6,510 nucleotides of DNA from an uncultured Pelagibacteraceae bacterium (lineage in GTDB: Bacteria; Pseudomonadota; Alphaproteobacteria; Pelagibacterales; Pelagibacteraceae): positions 1 through 6,510 of the forward strand of contig CABWYI010000023.1 in the NCBI GenBank assembly GCA_902509725.1, read 5' to 3'. The notes under the pieces were generated by a model. That model did not search any database and had not been told where the DNA came from. It worked only from the letters and a program-made list of their open reading frames with translations. The position numbers and the translations under genes are program-made. Every line of letters starts with the position of its first letter. Position 1 is the stretch's first letter. Of the stretch, positions 1 to 6,510 are shown piece by piece.

Positions 1-937
1 AAGAGCACACCCTAAGTTTATGGAAAAACTATTTATTCAAGAAGTTCCAGAAATTTATGATGGCCTAATTGAAATAAAATCTTCATCTAGAGATCCAGGA
101 AGTAGAGCAAAAATTTGTGTAAAAGCTGTTGATACTTCTCTAGATCCAGTAGGTGCCTGTGTGGGTATGAGAGGTTCAAGAGTACAAGCTGTAGTAAATG
201 AGCTTCAAGGAGAAAAAATAGATATTGTAAACTGGTCTGAAGATCCTGCGATTCTCGTATCCAATGCTTTATCTCCAGCTGATGTACAAAGAGTAAATGT
301 AGATTCAGAGAGAAAAAAGTTAGATGTGATATTGACAGAGGAAAATTTAAGTAAAGCAATAGGAAGACGGGGACAAAATGTTCGCTTAGCGACAAAACTC
401 CTAAACTATGAAATTAATATAATGACTGACCAAGAAGACTCAGAGAGAAGGCAATTAGAGTTTAAAGAAAAAACTGAAAATTTTGTGAAAAACTTAGAAT
501 TAGATGAAACGCTTGGGCAGTTGTTAGTTGCCGAAGGTTTTTCAACAATAGATGATATAAAAGATACTTCAGCAGAAAATTTAATTAAAATTGAAGGTAT
601 TGAGGAAGAAACAGCAAAAGCTCTTATTGAAAGAGCAAAAGAGTTCCACCAAAAAGATCAAGAGGATATTTCACAAAGAATAAAAGATTTAGGATTAGAA
701 GATACACTCATTAACTTAAAAGGTTTGACACCAGGAATGCTTGTTACTCTTGGTGAGCAAAAAATTTTGAAATTAGAGGATTTTGCAGATCTTGCTTCTG
801 ATGAGTTAACAGGTGGTTTCGATGTGGTAAAAGGTGAGAGAGTAAGAATACAGGGTTATCTTGAAGATTTTGCTCTTTCAAAAGATGAAGCAGATAATTT
901 AATTATGTCAGCAAGAAATATTGTTTATAAAGATTGA
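1..937 (+). CDS. nusA: Transcription termination/antitermination factor NusA (C-terminal part, 5' truncated by window edge)
   Basis: NusA binds RNA polymerase and nascent RNA in the cytoplasm and modulates pausing, termination and antitermination. The frame is open from base 2 (R-A-H-P-K-F precedes the first Met at 20), and this reads as internal NusA sequence, so the Met at 20 is not the true start. 311 residues are visible; the N-terminal polymerase-binding domain and the S1 domain must lie upstream. Seen in order: the DPGSRAKI segment leading into KH1 with VGACVGMRGSRVQAV (GMRG at 164-175), KH2 with AIGRRGQNVRLA (GRRG at 362-373), then two helix-hairpin-helix acidic repeats, roughly 494-650 and 680-934. 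The second repeat carries an insertion (around GGFDVVKGERVRIQGYLEDF) that I recognise from alphaproteobacterial NusA. It ends in TGA, 10 bases before infB, consistent with co-transcription. Identity is secure; only the start is unknown. Confidence 0.97.
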   Translation, partial: RAHPKFMEKLFIQEVPEIYDGLIEIKSSSRDPGSRAKICVKAVDTSLDPVGACVGMRGSRVQAVVNELQGEKIDIVNWSEDPAILVSNALSPADVQRVNVDSERKKLDVILTEENLSKAIGRRGQNVRLATKLLNYEINIMTDQEDSERRQLEFKEKTENFVKNLELDETLGQLLVAEGFSTIDDIKDTSAENLIKIEGIEEETAKALIERAKEFHQKDQEDISQRIKDLGLEDTLINLKGLTPGMLVTLGEQKILKLEDFADLASDELTGGFDVVKGERVRIQGYLEDFALSKDEADNLIMSARNIVYKD

Positions 938-947
938 GAGATGAGAA

Positions 948-3164
948 ATGGAAAACAAAAAAACAAAACTTACTATTTCTGGAAATCCAAAAAAAACTTT
1001 CAAGAATTTTGATTCTTCGAAAAACCAAGGAAAAAAAACTGTTATAATCGATAAACAACCAAAAAAATTACAAACAAAAAGCTCTTCCTTTAAACCGTCG
1101 ACATCAAAATTTTCAAACTCTAATTTTAAAAGAGGTGCATCATTAAAACCAAGTTTTTCACCTAAAGCACCTTCATTAACCAGTGATTTCGAGAGACGTA
1201 AGCTAGCCGAACAAAGGGCAACAAAAAGGCTAAAAGTAAAAACTGATCAAAAAGAAAAAAAAGCGAAAGTAGGTACAAAAAAAAGAGAATTAAAATTGAC
1301 CGTTTCAAGAGCTCTAAGTGATGAAATAGAAACAAGAGAGAGAAGTTTAGCATCTGTTAAAAGAGCAAGGCAAAAAGAATTAAAAAATGCACTAAAAGAA
1401 GAAAATAAAGATAGCTCAAAACCAATACAAAGAGATGTGAATATACCTGAAGCTATTACGGTAAGAGAATTAGCAAATAGAATGGCAGAACAATCTAGTA
1501 ATGTAATAAAATATTTATTTGGTATGGGAGTTACAGTAACAATTAACCAAACACTTGCAGCAGACACCGCTGAATTTCTAGTTAAAGAGTTTGGACATAA
1601 TCCTATCAGAGAAGAAAAAGCTGAAGAAATAATTAATAAGATAAAAGCTTCTAGGGCTGAAAATTTAAAAAATAGACCACCAATAATTACAGTTATGGGT
1701 CATGTTGATCATGGTAAAACTTCGGTATTAGATGTGTTGAGAAGCGCAAATGTTGTCTCGGGTGAATTTGGAGGCATTACACAACATATTGGAGCATATC
1801 AAATTGAGAGAAATTCGAATAAACTTACATTCATTGACACTCCTGGTCACGCAGCATTTACTGAAATGCGAGCAAGAGGTTCAAAATTGACTGATATTGT
1901 CGTACTCGTAGTAGCCGCTGATGATGGAGTTAAACCACAAACAGTTGAGTCAATTAAACATGCAAAAGCCGCAAGTGTTCCTATAGTAGTTGCAATAAAT
2001 AAATGTGATTTACCAGAGGCTGATCCACAAAAAATTAAAAATCAACTACTTGAACATGAATTAATAGCTGAAGATTTGTCTGGGGATACTTTAATGGTCG
2101 AAATATCTACAAAAACTAAATTAAATTTAGATAAATTAGTTGAAGCAATTGTTTTGCAAGCTGAAATTTTAGATTTAAAAACAGATTTTGACTCAAAAGC
2201 CACAGGAATTGTTCTTGAGTCAAAAATTGATGTGGGCAGAGGACCTGTTGCAACAATAATTGTAACAAATGGAACTTTAAAAAAAGGAGATTTTTTTGTA
2301 AGTGGATTAAAATGGGGAAAAATAAGAGCCATAATTGATGATAAAGGAAAAAATGTAGATCAAGCTTTACCTTCAACGCCAGTTGAAATTTTAGGTATTA
2401 ATGGTGCTGCAAAATCTGGAGATGATTTTATTGTTTTAGAAAGTGAAAAAGAAGCTAAAACATTAAGTCAAAATAGAACCCAAGAAAATAAAGATGGCAA
2501 AAATCCTCTAACGTTTGCGACACAAGAATCTGCGTTTACCGATAAGTCTTCTGAAGAGTTAAATTTAATTATAAAATCTGATGTTCATGGATCATCAGAG
2601 GCAATTAAAAATGCGATAAGTCAAATAAAACATGAGGAAGTAAAACCAAAAATTATTTTATCAGACATTGGCATGGTAACAGAAACGGACGTGACTTTGG
2701 CAAAAGCTTCAAAAGCGGTCCTAGTAGCTTTCAATGTTAAACCTAGTAAAGAAGCAAAAAAACTTGCAGAAAATGAAGGCATTAAAATTTCATCTTTTAA
2801 TATAATTTATGAAGTATTAGATTATATAAAACAAAAAATGTCAGGTTTATTGTCACCTGATGTAAAAGAAACAATTATTGGAACAGCTGAAATATTAGAA
2901 ATATTTAAAGTTTCAGGTGCCGGAAAAGTGGCGGGATCAAAAATTACAGAAGGTGAGATAACAAGCGCGTCAGAAGTGAGAATAATTAGGGATGGTGCAA
3001 TAATTTATACTGGAAAAGTGGGTTCTTTGTTCAGAGAGAAAAATCAAGTAAAACAGGTTAGCAGTGGTCAAGAATGCGGTATTACAGTTAAAGATTATGT
3101 AGATTTTCAAAAAAATGACACAATAGAGGCTTTTAGTGTTACATCTACAGAGAGGTCAATTTAA
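948..3164 (+). CDS. infB: Translation initiation factor IF-2
   Basis: IF2 is the GTPase that brings fMet-tRNA to the 30S subunit and promotes 50S joining. The protein has 738 residues, shorter than E. coli IF2 (890). Residues 1-160 are a low-complexity Lys/Ser-rich, probably disordered and RNA-binding tail. The IF2_N domain follows from residue 166 ([17 protein letters not shown]). The G domain shows G1 GHVDHGKT at 251-258, G2 GGIT at 275-278, G3 DTPGH at 297-301, G4 NKCD at 351-354 and G5 as STK at 387-389, where SAK is usual. Domain II starts near residue 420 ([10 protein letters not shown]), domain III near 548 ([16 protein letters not shown]), and the fMet-tRNA-binding domain IV ends the protein. 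The ATG at 948 is the first possible start because an in-frame TGA lies at 942-944. A weak purine stretch GAGAG at 936-940 may serve as ribosome binding site. Its stop overlaps the rbfA start. Confidence 0.98.
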   Translation: MENKKTKLTISGNPKKTFKNFDSSKNQGKKTVIIDKQPKKLQTKSSSFKPSTSKFSNSNFKRGASLKPSFSPKAPSLTSDFERRKLAEQRATKRLKVKTDQKEKKAKVGTKKRELKLTVSRALSDEIETRERSLASVKRARQKELKNALKEENKDSSKPIQRDVNIPEAITVRELANRMAEQSSNVIKYLFGMGVTVTINQTLAADTAEFLVKEFGHNPIREEKAEEIINKIKASRAENLKNRPPIITVMGHVDHGKTSVLDVLRSANVVSGEFGGITQHIGAYQIERNSNKLTFIDTPGHAAFTEMRARGSKLTDIVVLVVAADDGVKPQTVESIKHAKAASVPIVVAINKCDLPEADPQKIKNQLLEHELIAEDLSGDTLMVEISTKTKLNLDKLVEAIVLQAEILDLKTDFDSKATGIVLESKIDVGRGPVATIIVTNGTLKKGDFFVSGLKWGKIRAIIDDKGKNVDQALPSTPVEILGINGAAKSGDDFIVLESEKEAKTLSQNRTQENKDGKNPLTFATQESAFTDKSSEELNLIIKSDVHGSSEAIKNAISQIKHEEVKPKIILSDIGMVTETDVTLAKASKAVLVAFNVKPSKEAKKLAENEGIKISSFNIIYEVLDYIKQKMSGLLSPDVKETIIGTAEILEIFKVSGAGKVAGSKITEGEITSASEVRIIRDGAIIYTGKVGSLFREKNQVKQVSSGQECGITVKDYVDFQKNDTIEAFSVTSTERSI
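3150..3156 (+). promoter_or_regulatory. Shine-Dalgarno site of rbfA inside the infB 3' end
   Basis: GAGAGGT lies within the last codons of infB, 7 bases before the rbfA ATG at 3164. Its GAGGT part is complementary to the 16S anti-Shine-Dalgarno sequence. Together with the TAATG stop/start overlap (3162-3166) it supports the chosen rbfA start and suggests translational coupling to infB. It is the best ribosome binding site in the window. Confidence 0.6.
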
Positions 3165-3532
3165 TGGCAGATAGAATAGGAAAACCAGTATCACAAAGAC
3201 AGCTAAGAGTAGGAGAAATGATTAAGCAGTCTTTAAGCATGATTTTTATAAGAAATGAAGCTAAGGTTCCAAATTTAGAAACTAACACGATTACTGTTAC
3301 AGAGGTAAGAATGAGTCAGGACCTAAAAATAGCAAAAGCATATGTTCTTCCTTTGGGAGGAAAAAATGCAGAAGAAATAATTCAGGTTTTAAAAGAATAT
3401 TCTTTTTTAATAAGAAAAATTTTATCCCAAAAAGTGGCTATGAAATTTTTACCAAAATTACTTTTTAGGAAAGATGAATCTTTTGAATATGCAGAAAAAA
3501 TTGAAAATTTAATAAAACAAACAAATAAATAG
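3164..3532 (+). CDS. rbfA: 30S ribosome-binding factor RbfA
   Basis: RbfA is a small KH-like assembly factor that binds the 30S subunit near helix 1 of 16S rRNA and supports late maturation, notably at low temperature. The 122-residue product is near the usual family size (E. coli 133). Family signatures seen: the N-terminal segment RQLRVGEMIKQSLSMIF (12-28), the beta-strand stretch TVTEVRMSQDLKIAKAYV (44-61), and the C-terminal KFLPKLLFRKDESFEYAEKI (94-113), matching the family pattern of a Pro-x-Leu-x-Phe motif followed by Asp-x-Ser. The start codon shares one base with the infB stop and has a good ribosome binding site, so the two are probably translationally coupled. Position directly after infB is the conserved arrangement. 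TruB, which normally follows, is absent here; rpsO comes next after 11 bases. Confidence 0.96.
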   Translation: MADRIGKPVSQRQLRVGEMIKQSLSMIFIRNEAKVPNLETNTITVTEVRMSQDLKIAKAYVLPLGGKNAEEIIQVLKEYSFLIRKILSQKVAMKFLPKLLFRKDESFEYAEKIENLIKQTNK

Positions 3533-3534
3533 GA
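3531..3534 (+). promoter_or_regulatory. Shine-Dalgarno site of rpsO overlapping the rbfA stop
   Basis: AGGA starts inside the TAG stop of rbfA (3530-3532) and lies 9 bases before the rpsO ATG at 3544. The rest of the spacer is A-rich. It supports initiation at 3544 and therefore the short S15 N-terminus. Only four bases match, so the call is tentative. Confidence 0.45.
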
Positions 3535-3543
3535 CAAAAAAAT

Positions 3544-3792
3544 ATGAGTAAAAAAAATCAAGAATTAGCAATACATGATAAGGATACTGGATCTTCCGAA
3601 ATACAAATTGCTTTGTTAACAGATAAAATTGAAACTCTTTCAAATCACATTAAGAAGTTTAAAAAAGACAAACATTCTTCTGTTGGTTTGTTGAAAGCGG
3701 TCAATAGGAGAAAAAAATTGTTAGAATACTTAAAGAAAAATAAAATGGATTCTTACAAGAATGTACTGTCGAAATTGAATTTAAGAAAATAG
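3544..3792 (+). CDS. rpsO: 30S ribosomal protein S15 (short form)
   Basis: S15 is a primary binder of 16S rRNA at the h20-h21-h22 junction and helps form the subunit platform and bridge B4 to the 50S. The product has 82 residues against 89 in E. coli. The core is clear: KDTGSSEIQIALLTDKI (13-29), the loop DKHSSVGLLKAV (42-53), RRKKLLEYLKKN (55-66), and the final LNLRK. All of the shortening is before DTG, so helix 1 is about seven residues shorter. Aligning by eye with E. coli S15 (numbered without Met), the rRNA-contacting His41, Asp48 and Ser51 are kept as H35, D42 and S45, but His45 is F39 and the Arg-Arg pair after Ser51 is S46-V47. Upstream in the same frame there is no other ATG before a TAA at 3526-3528. 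It sits between rbfA and pnp, as in the conserved operon apart from missing truB. Confidence 0.97.
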   Translation: MSKKNQELAIHDKDTGSSEIQIALLTDKIETLSNHIKKFKKDKHSSVGLLKAVNRRKKLLEYLKKNKMDSYKNVLSKLNLRK

Positions 3793-3842
3793 ATCAAAAT
3801 AGATAGAATGGAACGAAACGAACGAAAAGAAATGGAAATGAA
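3793..3842 (+). other. rpsO-pnp spacer, purine-rich, no hairpin seen
   Basis: This 50-base spacer is almost all purine from 3806 on, with repeated ACGAA units (GAACGAAACGAACGAAAAG at 3811-3829). I see no inverted repeat able to form the rpsO terminator or the RNase III-cleaved leader stem known from the E. coli pnp message, and no convincing promoter. GGA at 3834-3836, 6 bases before the pnp ATG, is the only ribosome-binding-site-like element. Three ATGs (3808, 3832, 3838) share one frame that is not the pnp frame. I infer read-through transcription from rpsO into pnp. Confidence 0.5.
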
Positions 3843-5915
3843 ATGTTTAAAGAATATAAGAAGGAAATCGAAGTAGCAGGAAAAAAAATAAAATTAGAAA
3901 CAGGCAAAGTAGCAAGACAGGCAGACGGAGCTATAATAGCAACGTGTGGAGAAACAGTTGTTCTAGCAACGGTAGTAGGAGCTAAAAAAGTTAATCCGGA
4001 CATGGATTATTTTCCACTATCGGTAAATTACCAAGAAAAATATTACGCAGCGGGTAAAATCCCAGGTGGTTATTTTAAAAGAGAAGCAAGACCCACAGAG
4101 AGCGAAACATTAATTTCAAGGTTAATTGATAGGCCAATCAGACCTTTATTTCCTGATGAATTTAAAAATGAGGTTCAGTTATTACCAACAGTAATTTCTT
4201 ATGATAAAGAAAATGAAGCAGATATTTTATCTATTACTGCATCATCAGCTGCATTAGCTATTTCAGGAATGCCATTTATGGGACCTGTAGGAGCATCTAG
4301 AGTTGGTTTTATTGAAGGCAAATATGTTTTAAATCCATCAAAAGCAGAATTAGAAAAATCAAAATTAGATTTAGTTGTTGCAGGCACGAAAGATGCTGTG
4401 CTGATGGTTGAGTCAGAGACCAGTGGTTTAACTGAGGAAGAAATGTTAAATGCTGTTAAATTTGGTCATGAGGGTTTCGTACCCGTGATTAAAATGATTG
4501 AAGAACTTGCAAAAGAATGTAGAAAACCTGAATGGATCATTGAAAAGAAAGATTTATCTGAAGTTAAAAAGAAACTTGAAGAAACTTTTACAAAAGATTT
4601 AAAGAAAGCTTTTGCAACAAGAGACAAACAAGATAGATCCAATCAAATTTCAGAAATTACAGATAAAGCTAAAAAACTTTTTGAAGAAAACGAAAATTAT
4701 ACTGATCTTGATGTAAACCAAGAGCTTAAAAATTTAGAAAAGTCTATAGTAAGAACTGATATTTTAAAAAATAAAAATAGAATTGATGGTAGAGGTTTAT
4801 CTGATGTTAGACCTATATCTTGCGAGGTTGGTATTTTGCCAAGAACTCATGGCTCTGCCTTGTTTACCAGAGGAGAAACTCAAGCAATAGTAACTGCTAC
4901 TTTAGGTACGTCTGATGACGAGCAAAGAATTGAAAGTTTAGAGGGATTGCAACGAGAGAGATTTATGCTTCATTATAATTTTCCACCATTTTCAGTCGGT
5001 GAGACTGGTAGAATTGGAACTGGTAGAAGAGAGATTGGGCATGGTAAATTAGCATGGAGAGCTATTCATTCTTCACTACCATCCAAAGAGTTATTTCCTT
5101 ATACTTTTCGGGTTGTTTCAGATATCACAGAGTCTAACGGTTCTTCTTCGATGGCTACAGTTTGTGGAACATCCTTAGCATTGATGGATGCAGGTGTGCC
5201 TATCAAAGAACCAGTTGCTGGGATTGCAATGGGTTTAATTAAAGAGGGCAATAATTTTAGTGTTTTATCAGATATTTTAGGAGATGAAGATCATTTAGGA
5301 GATATGGACTTTAAAGTTGCAGGAACTAAGGATGGAATTACCTCACTTCAAATGGATATCAAGATTACTGGTATTACATTTGAAATAATGGAGCAGGCTT
5401 TAAGTCAGGCTAAAGATGGAAGAGTTCATATTTTAAATGAAATGAATAAAGCATTGTCAGCTTCTAGATCTGATGTGGGTAAACATACTCCAAAAATGGA
5501 AAAAATTAGTGTTGATAAAAAAGATATTGCTGCCGTAATAGGAAAAGGTGGAGCAACCATTAGAGAGATTGTTGAAAAATCTGGTGCTAAAGTAGACGTT
5601 AATGATGAAGGGGTTGTAACTGTTGCTGCTCCAGATGAAGAAGCAAGAAACATTGCAATGCAAATGATAAAAGATATTACTGCTAAAGCTGAATTAAATA
5701 AAATCTATTCTGGAAAAGTAATGAAGATAATGGAATTTGGTGCATTTGTAAATTTTTTAGGAAAACAAGACGGACTTGTTCATATTTCAGAATTAGCTGA
5801 AAAAAGAGTGGCCAAAGTTACCGACGTAGTCAAAGAGGGAGATGAGGTGAAAGTAAAAGTTATTGGTTTTGATAGAGGAAAGGTCAAGTTGTCAATTAAA
5901 CAAGCATTAGTTTAA
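3843..5915 (+). CDS. pnp: Polyribonucleotide nucleotidyltransferase (PNPase)
   Basis: PNPase is a trimeric 3'-5' exoribonuclease that uses phosphate to release nucleoside diphosphates from RNA and can run in reverse to add tails; it is often part of a degradosome. The 690-residue product has the full domain order: RNase PH core 1 (about 10-140, with [14 protein letters not shown]), helical linker (about 145-300, most divergent and Lys-rich), RNase PH core 2 (about 310-540), KH (GKGG at 567-570) and S1 (about 621-688). Active-site residues are present: R395-R396 in GRREIGHG, S434-S436 in [11 protein letters not shown], and the metal-binding pair D483 and D489 with K491 in [12 protein letters not shown], aligning with E. 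coli Asp486, Asp492 and Lys494. It ends right after S1, without the C-terminal tail many relatives have. The start at 3843 matches the family N-terminus (M-F-K-E); no in-frame ATG lies between rpsO and it. Predicted active. Confidence 0.98.
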   Translation: MFKEYKKEIEVAGKKIKLETGKVARQADGAIIATCGETVVLATVVGAKKVNPDMDYFPLSVNYQEKYYAAGKIPGGYFKREARPTESETLISRLIDRPIRPLFPDEFKNEVQLLPTVISYDKENEADILSITASSAALAISGMPFMGPVGASRVGFIEGKYVLNPSKAELEKSKLDLVVAGTKDAVLMVESETSGLTEEEMLNAVKFGHEGFVPVIKMIEELAKECRKPEWIIEKKDLSEVKKKLEETFTKDLKKAFATRDKQDRSNQISEITDKAKKLFEENENYTDLDVNQELKNLEKSIVRTDILKNKNRIDGRGLSDVRPISCEVGILPRTHGSALFTRGETQAIVTATLGTSDDEQRIESLEGLQRERFMLHYNFPPFSVGETGRIGTGRREIGHGKLAWRAIHSSLPSKELFPYTFRVVSDITESNGSSSMATVCGTSLALMDAGVPIKEPVAGIAMGLIKEGNNFSVLSDILGDEDHLGDMDFKVAGTKDGITSLQMDIKITGITFEIMEQALSQAKDGRVHILNEMNKALSASRSDVGKHTPKMEKISVDKKDIAAVIGKGGATIREIVEKSGAKVDVNDEGVVTVAAPDEEARNIAMQMIKDITAKAELNKIYSGKVMKIMEFGAFVNFLGKQDGLVHISELAEKRVAKVTDVVKEGDEVKVKVIGFDRGKVKLSIKQALV

Positions 5916-5935
5916 AATTAAAAAAAAATTTTAAA
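5911..5935. repeat. Perfect A/T-only inverted repeat at the pnp stop
   Basis: TTTAAAATT (5911-5919) is exactly complementary to AATTTTAAA (5927-5935), with seven A in between. It spans the pnp TAA stop and ends on the first base of the next gene's ATG. A stem with nine A-U pairs would be weak, and no U-run follows it on the + strand, so it is not a typical intrinsic terminator. It may protect the pnp 3' end, or may simply reflect base composition. Confidence 0.4.
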
Positions 5936-6510
5936 TGATAAAGCATTTAAATCACGAAGACTTTTTATATCGTCCTAAGCTTAAATATATAAAAAACTTT
6001 ATACAGACTATAGATAATATTAATATTCTTGAATTTGGTGTAATGAAGGGGCGATCAACAAAAATGTTTTTAGAATTGTGTGAAAAACAAAACGGTTTTC
6101 TTACATCGGTTGATATTAACGATCATAAGAGTCTTTTTGATAATCCTAGATGGAATTTTATACAAAGCAGGGATGATAATTTTGAATTGATTAATAAAAT
6201 AACAAATAAAAATTTTGATTTAATATACATAGACAGTCTTCACGAACCCAATCACGTAAAGAAGATTTTATATTTTTATTATAATTACCTAAAAATAAAT
6301 GGAAGGGTTTTTATTGATGATGTAAATTGGCTACCTTATGTAAAAAATTCTTTTAAGGAAAGTGAATATTCCGAGGTAATAAATCGAAAAACTTTTTCAA
6401 AAATAATTGAAATATACTTTGCAAATTTAGAAAATATTCAACTTGAAATAAATTTTAATGGCACGGGAAATGCCAACATTTTAAAATTAAATGAAAATAA
6501 ATTAAATGAA
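5935..6510 (+). CDS. Putative class I SAM-dependent methyltransferase (3' end beyond window)
   Basis: The frame from the ATG at 5935 stays open for 192 codons to the window edge. It resembles the Methyltransf_24-type class I methyltransferases. Seen: a glycine-containing SAM-binding motif I ILEFGVMKGRST (31-42), an acidic post-motif I SVDIND (58-63, D60 probably contacting the ribose), DLIYIDSLHEPNHV (95-108), which corresponds to the family's Y-I-D-G-x-H segment with Ser for Gly, and a strand GRVFIDDV (123-130). No signal peptide or membrane segment is visible, so it is probably cytosolic; the substrate cannot be told. The start is well fixed: a TAA in the same frame directly precedes it (5932-5934) and the next ATG falls inside motif I. 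There is no Shine-Dalgarno site. It begins 19 bases after pnp, so read-through is possible. GC is about 24% by hand count over 5941-6510, against 36% in a PNPase core block (5161-5340), although the pnp linker is equally low. Confidence 0.8.
   Translation, partial: MIKHLNHEDFLYRPKLKYIKNFIQTIDNINILEFGVMKGRSTKMFLELCEKQNGFLTSVDINDHKSLFDNPRWNFIQSRDDNFELINKITNKNFDLIYIDSLHEPNHVKKILYFYYNYLKINGRVFIDDVNWLPYVKNSFKESEYSEVINRKTFSKIIEIYFANLENIQLEINFNGTGNANILKLNENKLNE

Noticed and set aside
20..937. NusA starting at the Met at position 20
   Set aside because: The frame continues upstream with residues that read as NusA (R-A-H-P-K-F), and KH1 follows at once; the N-terminal and S1 domains are missing only because of the window edge.
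941..1012. Small ORF from the ATG at 941, which could stand in for the missing ylxR
   Set aside because: It is only about 23 codons, lies wholly in the infB 5' region in another frame, is Lys/Asn-rich from the poly-A tracts, and shows no YlxR-like motif.
1162..2376. Antisense open frames opposite infB
   Set aside because: They are Leu/Phe/Ser-rich shadows of Lys/Glu-rich coding sequence, with no ribosome binding site or domain, while the + strand is an intact IF2.
4540..4760. Divergent, Lys-rich AT-rich stretch inside pnp as an insertion
   Set aside because: It matches the position of the variable helical linker between the two RNase PH cores, and total protein length is normal for PNPase.
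5426..5663. Antisense open frames opposite the pnp KH domain
   Set aside because: They lie fully inside a conserved domain of pnp, have no recognisable motif, and are explained by codon use on the + strand.
5911..5950. Intrinsic terminator after pnp
   Set aside because: The inverted repeat has no G-C pairs and is followed by TGATAAAG, not a T-run, so it lacks both parts of a standard terminator.
1..6510. A new defence, mobile or CRISPR-like system
   Set aside because: No direct-repeat arrays, transposase, integrase, toxin-antitoxin or nuclease outside PNPase is seen; five of the six genes are core housekeeping genes.

Overview
The window is an AT-rich, gene-dense piece of a bacterial chromosome carrying the conserved translation/RNA-metabolism operon nusA-infB-rbfA-rpsO-pnp, followed by the start of a putative SAM-dependent methyltransferase gene. 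Everything is on the + strand. Protein features point to an alphaproteobacterium: NusA keeps both C-terminal acidic repeats, the second with the insertion typical of that class, and PNPase and IF2 are of proteobacterial type. Low GC, Lys/Asn/Ile-rich proteins, very short spacers and an apparently streamlined gene order suggest the SAR11 clade (Pelagibacterales). That assignment rests on pattern recognition, not on a search.

Layout: positions 1-937 hold the C-terminal 311 residues of NusA (KH1, KH2, two acidic repeats); its start lies upstream of the window. After 10 bases comes infB (948-3164), complete, with a long basic N-terminal tail, IF2_N, G domain and C-terminal domains. Its stop shares one base with the start of rbfA (3164-3532). 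After 11 bases comes rpsO (3544-3792, a short S15), then a 50-base purine-rich spacer and pnp (3843-5915). Nineteen bases later a reading frame starts at 5935 and stays open to the window edge. It encodes a class I methyltransferase-like protein and is not part of the classical operon.

The genes work together in expression of the translation machinery. NusA modulates RNA polymerase pausing, termination and antitermination. IF2 places initiator tRNA on the ribosome, RbfA matures the 30S subunit, S15 nucleates the 30S platform, and PNPase degrades RNA from the 3' end. Two genes often found in this operon in alphaproteobacteria, ylxR between nusA and infB and truB between rbfA and rpsO, are absent from those positions.

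I see no mobile element, CRISPR array, tRNA, rRNA or new defence-type system. No gene-free stretch exceeds 50 bases. The points worth a second look are small: the missing operon members, an overlapping mini-ORF in front of pnp, poly-A runs in the infB 5' end, unusual residues in S15 and IF2, and the junction with the methyltransferase gene.
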